Positions 1 to 8,582 are shown, counted from the stretch's first letter. The stretch is 64,000 nucleotides of DNA from Actinomycetes bacterium (GCA_025360585.1 JANYBW010000042.1:62001-126000); one strand, 5' to 3'. Made by a program: numbers and translations. The notes: a model not told the origin generated them from the letters alone.

Positions 1-1058
1 TCCGCGCCGATATCAGGATCGACGAGCGCCCCGTGGTCGCCGAGGATTTCCATGCCTAGTTCGAACGCGGCCTTGCCGGATTCGGCACTGGCGACTTTCA
101 TGAACGAGTGCTCGGGCGCACTCGAGCCCTGCGCGTACGAAGCGAAACCTTTGTAGCCCAGCGCGCGCAGGCTGGAAGCCATTTCCGCCATCGCTGCGAT
201 CTTACGGCGCACCCCGGTGTCTTCGGCCTTGCCGTAGACCCGCGCCAGCTCCACCAGGCTCTGCACCGTCTGTTCAAGTCGAGCAACGGACTCAACCCAG
301 AGGCCAGCGCGTTCATGCGCGAGGGAGCCTTGCGTGATTGACCACCCCGCGTTGAGTTCCCCAACGAGGTTCGCGGCTGGCACCCGAACGTCGGTGAAAA
401 AGACCTCGGCAAAATCGGCCTGACCAGTGATATGGCGTAACGGTCGGATCTCAATTCCGGGTGCGTCCATACTGATGATCAACACGCTGATGCCCTTGTG
501 CTTCGCGGCATCCGGATCGGTGCGTACGTAGCAAAAGCACTTCGCGGCAACCATCGCGTAGCTGGTCCAGACCTTCTGGCCGTTCACAATGAATGCATCG
601 CCATCACGAACCGCTCGCGTTTGGAGGCTTGCGAGATCGGAGCCTGCGTTCGGTTCGCTCATTCCGATACACCAAATGTCGTCGCCGCGGATCGCGGGGG
701 CGACGAGCGCGCGTTGTTGCGCATTGCCGTACTCGAGCAGGCTTGGTGCCACGATGGCGTAGCCGGGAAAATGGGTGGCTCGCGGTACGCGCCGGGTCGC
801 CAATTCTTCGAGGTAGATCATTGTCTGTGTGGGCGAAGCGTTGCGGCCACCGAATTCTGGAGGGTATCCAGGAATCATCCAACCGTTGTCGAAGAGGGTG
901 GCTTGCCAAACACGCAACCAGCTTGGAATCAGTTCACCACTCGACGCTTGGCCTTGAAAATCGAACCCATTGCGGGTTTCCGCAGGAATGTTTTCGTCCA
1001 GGAACGCGCGAAGTTCTTCGCGAAATGCTTGGTCGGCGTCACTCCAAGTCAGTTGCAC
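1..1058 (-). CDS. Acyl-CoA dehydrogenase (3' end missing)
   Basis: A FAD-dependent acyl-CoA dehydrogenase that would introduce the alpha-beta double bond in an acyl-CoA; the C-terminal end lies outside the window. Translation from GTG at 1058 gives 352 residues with no stop. The N terminus (LTWSDADQAFREELRAFL) is typical of the family. The FAD/substrate signature GMSEPNAGSD is at residues 132-141 and GQKVWTSYA at 160-168. An in-frame ATG lies at 1076, but the GTG fits the usual start of the family better; neither has a clear ribosome-binding site. It lies 72 bp downstream of the P450 gene on the same strand and may be co-transcribed with it, which would suit oxidation of a lipid or sterol side chain. 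The specific substrate cannot be read from the sequence. Confidence 0.93.
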   Translation of the reverse strand, partial: MQLTWSDADQAFREELRAFLDENIPAETRNGFDFQGQASSGELIPSWLRVWQATLFDNGWMIPGYPPEFGGRNASPTQTMIYLEELATRRVPRATHFPGYAIVAPSLLEYGNAQQRALVAPAIRGDDIWCIGMSEPNAGSDLASLQTRAVRDGDAFIVNGQKVWTSYAMVAAKCFCYVRTDPDAAKHKGISVLIISMDAPGIEIRPLRHITGQADFAEVFFTDVRVPAANLVGELNAGWSITQGSLAHERAGLWVESVARLEQTVQSLVELARVYGKAEDTGVRRKIAAMAEMASSLRALGYKGFASYAQGSSAPEHSFMKVASAESGKAAFELGMEILGDHGALVDPDIGA

Positions 1059-1130
1059 GGTGCCATCATGGCGCATATCGCTCGGTCGAGGAAAATCTCA
1101 CGCTCATCGCTGGCGTTTTCGGCGTGCGAG

Positions 1131-2426
1131 TCACAGATTGACTGGAGTCCAGGATGCTTGCATCCGCTTAATGCCGTGGATGAAACCGCTTTGCAACATA
1201 TCTGGCGCACTGCTGACGTGAATGTCCGGCAGGGTCGCGAAGAGTTCTCCGAACATCACACGAATTTCGCGTCGGGCCAAATTCGCACCGAGGCAGAAAT
1301 GAGGGCCGCCGGCGCCGAAACCGCAATGTTCGTTGGGGCTTCGGCGCACATCGAACTGATACGGATCATCGAAGCGGCGTTCGTCGCGGTTCGCGGAATT
1401 GTAGAACATCACCACTTTGTCGCCGCTTTTGATGAGCTGGCCACCAATGACGACGTCCGCCACCGCTGTCCGCCGAAAATGAATGACCGGCGTGGCCCAG
1501 CGCACGATTTCTTCGACCGCGGTCGGTGCGATGCCATCCACGTCCGCGGCCCAAATCGCGCGCTGTTCGGGGTTCTCAGTGAGGGCGAGGAGGCCGTGGC
1601 TGATGGCGTTGCGTGTGGTTTCGTTTCCGGCCGCAACAAGCAGGAGAAAGAACGACCCGAGTTCGCTGGGAGTGAGGCTGTGCAGCACCCCATCGTCGTC
1701 GGCGATCTCGGCGTTCACAAGCGCGGAAGCGATGTCGTCAGTCGGAAATTTGAGACGGGATTCAGCGAGTGCGAGACCGTATTGAAACAGTTCCATCCCT
1801 GCGGCCATGAGATCATTCATCGTGGAGGTGTACTCCGGGTCACCTACGCCAAGAATCACATTGGTGAGTTCGTAAATACGGTGATGATCCTCGCGGGGAA
1901 TGCCCATCATGTCGCAGATGATGGTCAGCGGAAGCTTCGCCGCGATCTCGCTCACGAAATCGCACTGTCCGAGTGGCGCAACCGCGGCGACAATTTCTTG
2001 TGCAACCGCACGCACATTGTCTTCAATAAGCGCAACGCGCCGAGGCGTAAACGCGCGGTTGACGATCAGTCGCATGCGCGTGTGTTTCGGCGAATCCATG
2101 TTGATCATCGATCCGAGCCACTCCGCGATTTCAACGGGGATGTCGGTGATATTCGTACTCGGTGCCGAATGAAAATTGTCGGCGTCGCGCGAGACTGCCA
2201 TTACGTCGTCGTAACGGGTCAGCGCCCAAAAGCCTGGTCCCAACGGAATGACCGCGTTGGTGTCATCGATACCGGTGGGATACACCTCTTTGAAAAACGC
2301 GAGTGGCCGCTCGGCGCGCAGCTTCGCAAAGATTCCTTCACGGTCTGGTCGCAACCACGTCTCGGTTTCGCCGATCGCAATATCTTCGGCTGCGAGATCG
2401 GTCGTAGGGGTGGGGATTGTCATCAA
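1131..2426 (-). CDS. Cytochrome P450
   Basis: A heme-thiolate monooxygenase of 431 residues, a normal length for a soluble bacterial P450. The I-helix oxygen-activation motif AGNETT is at residues 266-271, the K-helix ExxR (EIVR) at 306-309, the C-helix HTRMR at 115-119, and the heme loop FGAGGPHFCLG at 370-380 with the ligand Cys378. The overall pattern resembles actinobacterial CYP125/CYP142/CYP124-type enzymes that hydroxylate sterol side chains or methyl-branched lipids, but the subfamily is my inference. The adjacent acyl-CoA dehydrogenase supports a role in lipid catabolism. It is divergent from the MFS gene with 78 bp between the starts. A redox partner (ferredoxin) gene is not adjacent. 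Confidence 0.95.
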   Translation of the reverse strand: MMTIPTPTTDLAAEDIAIGETETWLRPDREGIFAKLRAERPLAFFKEVYPTGIDDTNAVIPLGPGFWALTRYDDVMAVSRDADNFHSAPSTNITDIPVEIAEWLGSMINMDSPKHTRMRLIVNRAFTPRRVALIEDNVRAVAQEIVAAVAPLGQCDFVSEIAAKLPLTIICDMMGIPREDHHRIYELTNVILGVGDPEYTSTMNDLMAAGMELFQYGLALAESRLKFPTDDIASALVNAEIADDDGVLHSLTPSELGSFFLLLVAAGNETTRNAISHGLLALTENPEQRAIWAADVDGIAPTAVEEIVRWATPVIHFRRTAVADVVIGGQLIKSGDKVVMFYNSANRDERRFDDPYQFDVRRSPNEHCGFGAGGPHFCLGANLARREIRVMFGELFATLPDIHVSSAPDMLQSGFIHGIKRMQASWTPVNL

Positions 2427-2504
2427 AGCTCCAAAAGAAATGTGCGGTTACGCCGACTCTAAGCCCGTTAGTCTGGCAATTTCAGCATCAATTGAGGCGT
2501 GATC

Positions 2505-3848
2505 ATGGCAACGACAATTGAAAGCGCGGCGGGTGGCGAAGGCCAGTTGGACGCTTCCGTGTCGCGTGGCGCACGCCCAGTTTTGCCAACCTCTTTGCTG
2601 CTCGCGTCAGCCGCAGTTTCCATCAGTTTCGGTGCAATGTTTGGATTGCTTGCGGATTTACAAAGATCTCTCAAATTCTCCAGTTTGTGGCTTGGCGTAA
2701 TCACCTCGTGTGCGTTCGCCGCGGGGTTTGTGGTGCAGATGGGTTTGGCCCGTTTCGCTGATCGTGGCTATGGGCGCGTGATGCTGCGTGCCGGCATTGG
2801 TCTCTGCATCGGAAGCTGTGTTCTGATTGCCGCCGCGCATTCGCTGTTGCCGTTGCTGCTTGGTCGCATTGCGCTCGGTATCGGCGAAGGCCTTTTTTTG
2901 CCCGCGGCTCGGCGGGTGGTGATTGTTCGAAACCCCGATGCGGTTGGTGCTGCGTTAGGGCGGCTCGGCGCCGCGCAGACCGCGGGCTTCCTGCTCGGCC
3001 CGCCGTTCGCCGCGTATGTCGCGGCATCGACGGCGTTGTGGGTGCCGTTTGCCGTCATTGCCGTCGCGCTGGCGTTGGTGACGCCATTCGTGTTTCGTTT
3101 CGATGTGCCTGCCGCGGCGAACCTTCAACGCTCGCCAGTATTGCGGCGTCTTATCGCGATTCCTGGAGTACGCATCGGAATCTGGATTGGAGTCGGGCTT
3201 ACCGTTTCGATCGGTGTGTACGATTCGTTGTGGGCCAAATTCCTCAAAGATCTAGGCGCAAGTACAAAATTTGTGGGGGTGAGCCTCACGTTGTTTGGTC
3301 TACCGATTGTGTTGTTTTCGGGCTTCGCTGGTCGGCTCGCCGATCGCATTGGACCTGCGCGCATTGGTGCCGTAGCGCTCGGCGCGAGCATGCCGTTCAT
3401 CTTTGGGTATGGAGTCTTGAAGAGCTACGTGCTCATCGCAGTTTTTGCGTTCGGGCACTCGAGCTTTGATGCCGTCGTGGTTCCCGCGAGCCAAAGCCAA
3501 GTTGCCCGTTCCGTCGACGACGATTTGGTCGCGGCGGGGCAAGGGTTGTTGGAAGGGATCGGTCTGTTGGCCGCCGCAATTTCTGCGCTGATCGCGGCGC
3601 CGATCTACGACCATTTTGGTGCGCGCGTGTTGTGGTCCGCTTTAAGCGTGGCGGTGGGGATATGCGGCTTGGGTGCCTATCGAGCACACCGCCGGCTTAC
3701 AAAACCGGAAACACGGTCGAGGTTGTCCGTTCCGCTCGACATCGCGGCTGGCGATCAAGCTGCGGGCTTCGTTGGCCGTTTCGAGAAACGCATCGCGGAT
3801 CATGACGCGACGATAGCGTCAGACCATGGCAATGAAACCTGGCGATAA
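2505..3848 (+). CDS. MFS transporter
   Basis: A major facilitator superfamily permease of 447 residues with about 12 hydrophobic segments. Segments 1 and 2 are separated by the loop QMGLARFADRGYGR, which fits the conserved MFS loop 2-3 pattern (GxxxDRxGRR-like), and an equivalent RLADRIGPARIG loop follows in the second half. ATG at 2505 is preferred over GTG at 2499 because the GAGG at 2494-2497 sits 7 bases before the ATG. The substrate is unknown. The 3' end overlaps the agmatinase-family gene by 23 bp, so the two are probably translationally coupled. That makes export or import of a guanidino compound or polyamine possible, but this is only a context argument. Confidence 0.9.
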   Translation: MATTIESAAGGEGQLDASVSRGARPVLPTSLLLASAAVSISFGAMFGLLADLQRSLKFSSLWLGVITSCAFAAGFVVQMGLARFADRGYGRVMLRAGIGLCIGSCVLIAAAHSLLPLLLGRIALGIGEGLFLPAARRVVIVRNPDAVGAALGRLGAAQTAGFLLGPPFAAYVAASTALWVPFAVIAVALALVTPFVFRFDVPAAANLQRSPVLRRLIAIPGVRIGIWIGVGLTVSIGVYDSLWAKFLKDLGASTKFVGVSLTLFGLPIVLFSGFAGRLADRIGPARIGAVALGASMPFIFGYGVLKSYVLIAVFAFGHSSFDAVVVPASQSQVARSVDDDLVAAGQGLLEGIGLLAAAISALIAAPIYDHFGARVLWSALSVAVGICGLGAYRAHRRLTKPETRSRLSVPLDIAAGDQAAGFVGRFEKRIADHDATIASDHGNETWR

Positions 3849-4776
3849 TGCATTCACCGGCCAGCTCACGGGCACCGCATCCGAATTGGTGTTCGCAGGG
3901 GCCACTAGCTTCGCCCGCAGGCGCTATTCGCGCGATATCGCGAGTGCGGATGTCGTTGTGAGTGGAATTCCATGGGACGGCGCAACCACGTATCGTCCGG
4001 GTGCGCGGCTGGGTCCGCGTGCGATCCGGCAAGCGTCGGCGAATTTGTGTTTCGGTCGGGTCTGGCCGTGGGGGATCGATCCATTCGAAACGCTGCGGGT
4101 CATCGATTGGGGCGATGTCCAATTCGCTGAGGGTAATTGGCCCGAGATGTGCGAATTACTCGAAGCGCATGCCGCGACGATTGTCGGCGCGGGCAAAAAG
4201 ATGTTGACGATGGGCGGCGATCATTACGTGACCCTGCCGATCTTGCGCGCCTATGCGGCCGTGCACGGCCCGATCGTGCTGGTGCACTTCGACGCGCACT
4301 CCGATACCTGGGATGACGATCACGAACATCACGGCACCATGTTTCTCACCGCGATTCGCGAAGGGCTGATCGACGTCGAGCATTCGGTACACATCGGGAT
4401 CCGTACCTTCAACGCGGATGATTGGGGCATGGCGATTTTGACCGCGCCCTGGGTGCATGAACACGGTGCTGGCGCCGTCGCGGAGTTTGTGCGGTCGCGA
4501 GTCGGGGAGCGCCCGGCGTACTTGACGTTCGATATTGATTGCCTCGATCCGGCTTACGCTCCTGGTACCGGCACGCCGGTCGTCGGCGGGCTCACGACCG
4601 CACAAGCGCAAGCAATTTTCTACGGACTCGCTGGGATCAACTTTGTCGGCATGGACATCGTTGAGGTATCGCCACCGTATGACCACGCCGAAATCACCGC
4701 GCTGGCCGGTGCGACGCTCGCCCTCGATTGGCTCTGTCTCCTTGCGTCGCCAGACCCCTCAAAGCTTGCGCCATAG
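3826..4776 (+). CDS. Agmatinase/arginase-family ureohydrolase
   Basis: A binuclear manganese ureohydrolase of 316 residues that cleaves a guanidino group to urea. All family metal-binding motifs are present: GGDH at residues 130-133, DAHSD at 156-160, and FDIDCLDPAYAPGTGTP from residue 235. The lengths and the HHGTMF and EVSPPYD segments fit agmatinases and related guanidinobutyrases and guanidinopropionases, so agmatine is likely but not certain as the substrate. It starts inside the end of the MFS gene (23-bp overlap); ATG at 3832 is an alternative start. The 3' end faces the SDR gene convergently with 82 bp between. Confidence 0.92.
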   Translation: MAMKPGDNAFTGQLTGTASELVFAGATSFARRRYSRDIASADVVVSGIPWDGATTYRPGARLGPRAIRQASANLCFGRVWPWGIDPFETLRVIDWGDVQFAEGNWPEMCELLEAHAATIVGAGKKMLTMGGDHYVTLPILRAYAAVHGPIVLVHFDAHSDTWDDDHEHHGTMFLTAIREGLIDVEHSVHIGIRTFNADDWGMAILTAPWVHEHGAGAVAEFVRSRVGERPAYLTFDIDCLDPAYAPGTGTPVVGGLTTAQAQAIFYGLAGINFVGMDIVEVSPPYDHAEITALAGATLALDWLCLLASPDPSKLAP

Positions 4777-4858
4777 CATTCTGTAGGGCGCGCAGTTGCG
4801 GTTTCCGCACGAAAAGCTCCGGGAAAGGCTGGATTGGGCAATGGGGAGACGGTTGTGG

Positions 4859-5785
4859 TTAGGCGTCGCCGAGGTTGGGTAGGAAAGGGGGGACGGTTTT
4901 GGGCTGGTCGGCGAAGAGCGATTTGGCGACTCGGTCGATCGAGTCGATGGTCCATTCCGCCGCTTCGGTGGATTGAGATGCGGGCCGCCACCCTCGCAGT
5001 ACCTGCACCAGACCTCCCTGGATCTTCATCACTTGGCCGCTGACTCCGGCCGAGAGATCCGATGCCAACCAGCCGACGACGGCGGAAACATTTTCGGGAG
5101 CGAAGGTGTCGGGTTGGCCAGCTTTTTTCGACATGAAATCGGCGGCGCCCGGAGTTGCTTCGGTGAGTCGAGTGCGAGCGACCGGCGCGATCGCGTTCAC
5201 GCGCACTCCGAGCCGTTCGAGTTCTCGCGCCATGACGATGGTCATCGAGGCAATGCCGGCCTTGGCCGCGGCATAGTTCGCTTGGCCCGCGTTGCCGTAG
5301 AGGCCTGATTCTGATGCCGTATTGACGATTTTTGCGTTCACCGGTGCACTCGTGGATTTGAACTGATTGCGCCAATACGCGGCTGCGAATTTGGACGGTG
5401 CGAAGTGGCCTTTGAGATGTACATCGATGACAGAATCCCATTCGGCTTCGTCCATCGAGAAGCTCATACGGTCGCGCAAGATTCCGGCGTTATTGATCAA
5501 AATATCGAGGCCGCCGAAGGTCTCGACGGCTTGGGTGATCATGGCTTCGGCTTCGGCCCAGTTTGATACTGATGCATGATTCGCCGCGCCTTTGCCGCCT
5601 GCGGCCACGATCTCATCCACGACGGATTGTGCGGGCGTGGTGTCGTTGCCTTCGCCGGCCATGCCTCCGCCAAAATCATTCACGACGACGGCTGCACCCT
5701 GAGACGCAAGCAAGAGTGCGTGTGCCCGCCCGATCCCGCGTCCCGCGCCGGTGACGATCGCTACTTTCCCATCAAACAGACCCAT
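4859..5785 (-). CDS. SDR-family dehydrogenase, 17-beta-HSD4-like
   Basis: A short-chain dehydrogenase of 308 residues, somewhat longer than the usual 250. The cofactor loop TGAGRGIG is at residues 12-19, Asp37 follows in VNDFGG and points to NAD preference, NNAG is at 98-101, and the catalytic Tyr171 and Lys175 are in YAAAK. The VVNDFGGG segment and the long tail are typical of the (3R)-hydroxyacyl-CoA dehydrogenase part of peroxisomal multifunctional enzyme 2 and its stand-alone actinobacterial homologues. A role in beta-oxidation of branched or sterol-derived acyl-CoA fits the neighbouring acyl-CoA dehydrogenase and P450. It is monocistronic by context, with a 241-bp gap upstream. Confidence 0.92.
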   Translation of the reverse strand: MGLFDGKVAIVTGAGRGIGRAHALLLASQGAAVVVNDFGGGMAGEGNDTTPAQSVVDEIVAAGGKGAANHASVSNWAEAEAMITQAVETFGGLDILINNAGILRDRMSFSMDEAEWDSVIDVHLKGHFAPSKFAAAYWRNQFKSTSAPVNAKIVNTASESGLYGNAGQANYAAAKAGIASMTIVMARELERLGVRVNAIAPVARTRLTEATPGAADFMSKKAGQPDTFAPENVSAVVGWLASDLSAGVSGQVMKIQGGLVQVLRGWRPASQSTEAAEWTIDSIDRVAKSLFADQPKTVPPFLPNLGDA

Positions 5786-5833
5786 GGTTGCTCCTCAATG
5801 CAGTTTCGAAAACGGCGTGGTGATCAGAGCAGA

Positions 5834-5868
5834 CGAGGCCCGACGCGAGCAATTCGCGTCGGGCCTCG
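5834..5868. terminator. Strong hairpin, 15-bp perfect stem
   Basis: Arms at 5834-5848 and 5854-5868 are perfectly complementary, with a 5-base loop GCAAT. The hairpin lies downstream of the minus-strand gene ending at 6027 and upstream of the SDR start at 5785. It lacks a U-tract, as many actinobacterial terminators do, so it most likely ends the 6027-6855 transcript. It could also be a structured leader of the SDR mRNA. The rest of the 5786-6026 gap shows nothing else I can identify. Confidence 0.6.
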
Positions 5869-6026
5869 CTGATTCTGCAGCTATTCGCACCGCCGCGGTT
5901 GTCGCACCTGACCTGGGGCATTTGGTCATGGTCCGCTGCGGTCCACCCGCTGCAAAGATTCCTGCGTGTCGCAGGCAGCCGGCCCCTTGTCAGGTCCCGA
6001 CTCGCTGGTTACCTGCTGCACTCTTG

Positions 6027-6428
6027 CTATAAGGAGGTGTTGAGCAACACCGTGTTTGGGTTCGTTGGATCAAGCTCGATGGTGACCTGCGTTCCCGGCG
6101 TGATGCGGTGCATTGCAGTCATCGCGACGGTCTGTTGAATCGTCACCGGATACGGAGGGAGGCCTTCGCGAAATACCATGAGATTGATTTCAATCACGGG
6201 TTGCAAATTGATCATCGAACCAGTGTCGCGGGTCGCGGTGATTTGTGCTTCGGCACGCTCAGCCGTTCCCGATGTCGCGAGGTTCAACGCGGTGGTTTGT
6301 TGCGCAAGGAACGCGTTGGCGTTACGCATCTTGGCGAGACCGTCGTCGAGTTGGGCCTTGGAATCCCAGTTCTTGCCGATCTCTTTGGCTTGCTTATTGA
6401 TCTTGTGTAGGTCTTTGAAAATTCCCAT
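6027..6428 (-). CDS. Unknown protein, helical N terminus plus beta-rich C terminus
   Basis: A 133-residue protein I cannot assign to a function. It begins MGIFKDLHKINKQAKEIGKN, a charged amphipathic helix. The C-terminal half (about residues 75-133) contains INLMVFREGLPPYPVTIQQ and TPGTQVTIELDPTNPNTVLL, a pattern of a small beta domain found in many actinobacterial proteins of unknown role. There is no signal peptide or membrane segment. The start is ATG 6428, because translation from further upstream gives low-complexity sequence with no similarity. It lies 16 bp downstream of another small protein with a similar N terminus (MGLFKQMKDMKN) and the two probably form an operon, followed by the hairpin at 5834-5868. 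Confidence 0.75.
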   Translation of the reverse strand: MGIFKDLHKINKQAKEIGKNWDSKAQLDDGLAKMRNANAFLAQQTTALNLATSGTAERAEAQITATRDTGSMINLQPVIEINLMVFREGLPPYPVTIQQTVAMTAMHRITPGTQVTIELDPTNPNTVLLNTSL

Positions 6429-6444
6429 CGCTATCAACTTGCGC

Positions 6445-6855
6445 TTACAGCGCTGCGGACTGTTGGTATAGCAACCCGAAGTGCGTTGACAATGCCATGT
6501 CATTTTTGAACCGAGCGTTCCAGCCTTCGTACGCTTCATCCCACTGCACACTGGTGAGGCCTTGTGTGCCGACGAGGCGGGTCGTGCCATCGGTATCCAG
6601 CTTTTGTTCGCCGATGGTTTTGGCCAACTGGGCGTAGAGCTCGATGCTCACTCCGCTAATCGGCGCAAGCTTCGCCGAATCCACCGGCCCGCCGCTCATG
6701 GCCGGCATCCCCGGGATCGTGCCCGCTTGCATAGCGCCCATCTGGGCATTTTGAAATTGCTTTGCTTGTGCGCTCATTGTCTGGGCGCTTTCGATCATTT
6801 CGGGCGCCGCGGCGACCATGTTCTTCATGTCTTTCATCTGTTTGAACAGACCCAT
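6445..6855 (-). CDS. Unknown protein, Met/Ala-rich helical
   Basis: A 136-residue protein of unknown function. It starts at ATG 6855, preceded by a strong AGGAG ribosome-binding site. The first 60 residues (MGLFKQMKDMKNMVAAAPEM, then MSAQAKQFQNAQMGAMQAG) are predicted helix, followed by a Gly/Pro/Met linker and a C-terminal domain with VSIELYAQLAKTIGEQKL. The N terminus resembles that of the next gene, so the pair may be distant paralogues or partners. No membrane segment or catalytic motif is visible. It heads a two-gene operon. Confidence 0.75.
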   Translation of the reverse strand: MGLFKQMKDMKNMVAAAPEMIESAQTMSAQAKQFQNAQMGAMQAGTIPGMPAMSGGPVDSAKLAPISGVSIELYAQLAKTIGEQKLDTDGTTRLVGTQGLTSVQWDEAYEGWNARFKNDMALSTHFGLLYQQSAAL

Positions 6856-7076
6856 TGAGTGCTCCTGGCGTGATGGTGGACGGTGACTTACGGTGATCGG
6901 AGAAGCCCAGGAGCGAGGGACGAGCAAAATAGGTTCGCAGGTCACTCGCCGCCGGAGCGCAGCGCAGGCAATTACCCGCGTTGATGAACCCATCATCGGA
7001 GATTCGCGGCTGGGCGTCATGAGCATCGGTTACTCATCTTGGAGCGATGCGTTACTCATACGCCGGTCGGCGTTGC
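6856..7076. promoter_or_regulatory. Upstream region of the 6445-6855 gene with a 9-bp direct repeat
   Basis: This 221-bp gap holds no gene. GTTACTCAT occurs at 7029-7037 and 7051-7059, a 22-bp spacing that places both copies on the same DNA face. A regulator-binding site is possible but unproven. A 21-bp motif at 6905-6925 (GCCCAGGAGCGAGGGACGAG) recurs with small changes at 29362-29379 and, inverted, at 35252-35272. Confidence 0.3.
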
Positions 7077-7541
7077 CTACAAGTCCGCGGGGTTGGGGAG
7101 CGCAGAGAAGGAACGGCCGAGCTTCGCGACCTCGGTGCAGTGAATCGTGTCCATCATTTCGTGGTTGAGCCATGCAGCTCGGTCGGTCGAGTTGCCGATT
7201 TCGTCGCGAAGGGTGCCGCCAACCACGGCAACCCGATACAAGATGCGTACTGCGTGATACTCAATTAACGCGGTATCGGGGAGGCGGCGAATATGACGTT
7301 GCATCGAATCGACGGTCAACAGCTCTCGCACAACGACGTGCAGGCCGGTCTCTTCTTCGCACTCGCGCACGACTGCATCGATGGGCGCTTCACCGAAATC
7401 GATTCCGCCACCCGGAAGCGTCCAAACACCAGGAGTGGTGGTCTGATCGTTCAGCCGTACGAGCAACATTTCGTCGCTCATGTTTGTGCATACGCCGTAG
7501 GCCGCGATCCGTTGCGCCTGACCGTGTTCATTACGAAACAT
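7077..7541 (-). CDS. Nudix hydrolase
   Basis: A Nudix-fold pyrophosphohydrolase of 154 residues. The Nudix box runs from GGGIDFGE at residues 44-51 through REcEEETG at 59-66 and matches GX5EX7REUXEEXGU completely, so the metal-binding and catalytic residues are intact. The substrate (oxidised nucleotide, ADP-ribose, CoA or other) cannot be told. It lies 15 bp downstream of the crotonase gene on the same strand, and the two are probably co-transcribed. A CoA pyrophosphatase role would fit that neighbour, but this is speculation because the CoA-specific motif is not evident. Confidence 0.9.
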   Translation of the reverse strand: MFRNEHGQAQRIAAYGVCTNMSDEMLLVRLNDQTTTPGVWTLPGGGIDFGEAPIDAVVRECEEETGLHVVVRELLTVDSMQRHIRRLPDTALIEYHAVRILYRVAVVGGTLRDEIGNSTDRAAWLNHEMMDTIHCTEVAKLGRSFSALPNPADL

Positions 7542-7556
7542 CAGTACCGGTCTCGA

Positions 7557-8369
7557 TCAGTCGCCGTTAAAAGTGGCGTCGCGTTTGTCTCGGAACGCGG
7601 CCATACCTTCGGCGAGATCCGGGCTGGTGGTCGCGAGTGCCTGGAAGTGCCCTTCCAGTTCGAGAGATGTGTGGAGGTCTGATTCAAACGTTGCGTTGAG
7701 GAGCCGTTTGGATAATCCCAATGAGCGGGTCGGGCCGCTTGCAAGTTTGCGGGCGAGGGCATCGGCGTGATCGGCGAGGTCGCTGGGTTCAACGCACGAA
7801 TACGCCAGCCCTAAGCCGACTGCTTCGGCGCCAACGATAGATTCGCCAAGTAAAACCAAGGCTTTTGCCTTTGCGAGCCCAACAAGTCGCGGCAGTAAAT
7901 ATGCCCCGCCTGCATCGACGACGAGCCCCCATTTCGGAAACGTCCAGACAAATTTCGTGCGTGGTTGCACGACAACAAAATCACAGGCGAGCGCCAAATG
8001 GGCGCCCGGGCCTACGGCGGCACCGTGCACGGCCGCGACCGTAGGTTTATCGAGTTCCCACAAGGCCTTGATGAACGCCTGTACTCCAATGCGCAGTGCC
8101 TCGCTGGTCATCCGCGTCCGGAAATCATCGTTGCCAGCTTGCATAACGGTCGATGCTGAGAGATCCATACCGGAACAGAATGCATCGCCAGCCCCCGAGA
8201 TCAGCACCGATCGTACGGTGGCGTCGGCACGCGCGACCGCGAGTGCCTCAACGATGCCGTCGCGCATGGCAATCGTCAGTGCGTTGCGCGCCTCGGGCCG
8301 ATTCAACGTGATGTGCATAACGCCGTCTTCGCGGATCGCTACGCTCAAGTGTTCTGAAGCTCCGTACAT
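7557..8369 (-). CDS. Enoyl-CoA hydratase/isomerase (crotonase) family protein
   Basis: A crotonase-fold protein of 270 residues. RPEARNAL at residues 24-31, GDAFCSGMDLSA around 61-72 and HGAAVGPGAHLALACDF at 115-131 form the CoA-binding and oxyanion-hole framework. Both glutamates that act in true enoyl-CoA hydratases appear to be replaced: the first position is His124 (GAHLAL) and the second is Lys146 (FPKWGL). The protein is therefore probably another crotonase (isomerase, hydrolase or lyase) and not a canonical hydratase. That judgement rests on hand alignment. It is first in an operon with the Nudix gene and is divergent from tRNA-Cys. Confidence 0.88.
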   Translation of the reverse strand: MYGASEHLSVAIREDGVMHITLNRPEARNALTIAMRDGIVEALAVARADATVRSVLISGAGDAFCSGMDLSASTVMQAGNDDFRTRMTSEALRIGVQAFIKALWELDKPTVAAVHGAAVGPGAHLALACDFVVVQPRTKFVWTFPKWGLVVDAGGAYLLPRLVGLAKAKALVLLGESIVGAEAVGLGLAYSCVEPSDLADHADALARKLASGPTRSLGLSKRLLNATFESDLHTSLELEGHFQALATTSPDLAEGMAAFRDKRDATFNGD

Positions 8370-8427
8370 TGGGTGATGCTAACGGTTGGTGATTCGCCGG
8401 GGCGCGTCCGGTAGTGTCTCGGGCTCT

Positions 8428-8502
8428 GGCGGCGTAGCCGAGTGGTTCAGGCAAGGGCCTGCAAAGCCCCGTACATGGGTTCGAATCCCATCGCCGCCTC
8501 CA
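8428..8502 (+). tRNA. tRNA-Cys (GCA)
   Basis: The cloverleaf is complete. The acceptor stem GGCGGCG pairs with CGCCGCC at 8492-8498, the discriminator base is U at 8499 as expected for cysteine, and CCA is encoded at 8500-8502. The anticodon loop CTGCAAA carries GCA at 8461-8463, and GGTTCGAATCC forms the T arm. Confidence 0.95.
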
Positions 8503-8515
8503 AATCTTTGTCCGT

Positions 8516-8560
8516 CCGTTGTACGGATTTACACGTTGACCGTGCTTATCCGTACAACGG
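8516..8560. terminator. Long hairpin after tRNA-Cys, 13-bp perfect arms
   Basis: Arms 8516-8528 and 8548-8560 (CCGTTGTACGGAT and its complement) are perfect. Inside the loop, CACG and CGTG can pair as well, giving one extended, nearly symmetric hairpin. It lies 14 bp after the tRNA 3' end and 22 bp after the stop of the convergent M23 gene, so a bidirectional terminator is the simplest reading. Confidence 0.55.
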
Positions 8561-8582
8561 TCGGCATTTGGCCAAATCTTCG

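Noticed and set aside
498-2462. 654-codon open frame on the plus strand
   Set aside because: It lies antisense to the acyl-CoA dehydrogenase and P450 genes, which have complete family motifs. Its product has no recognisable domain.
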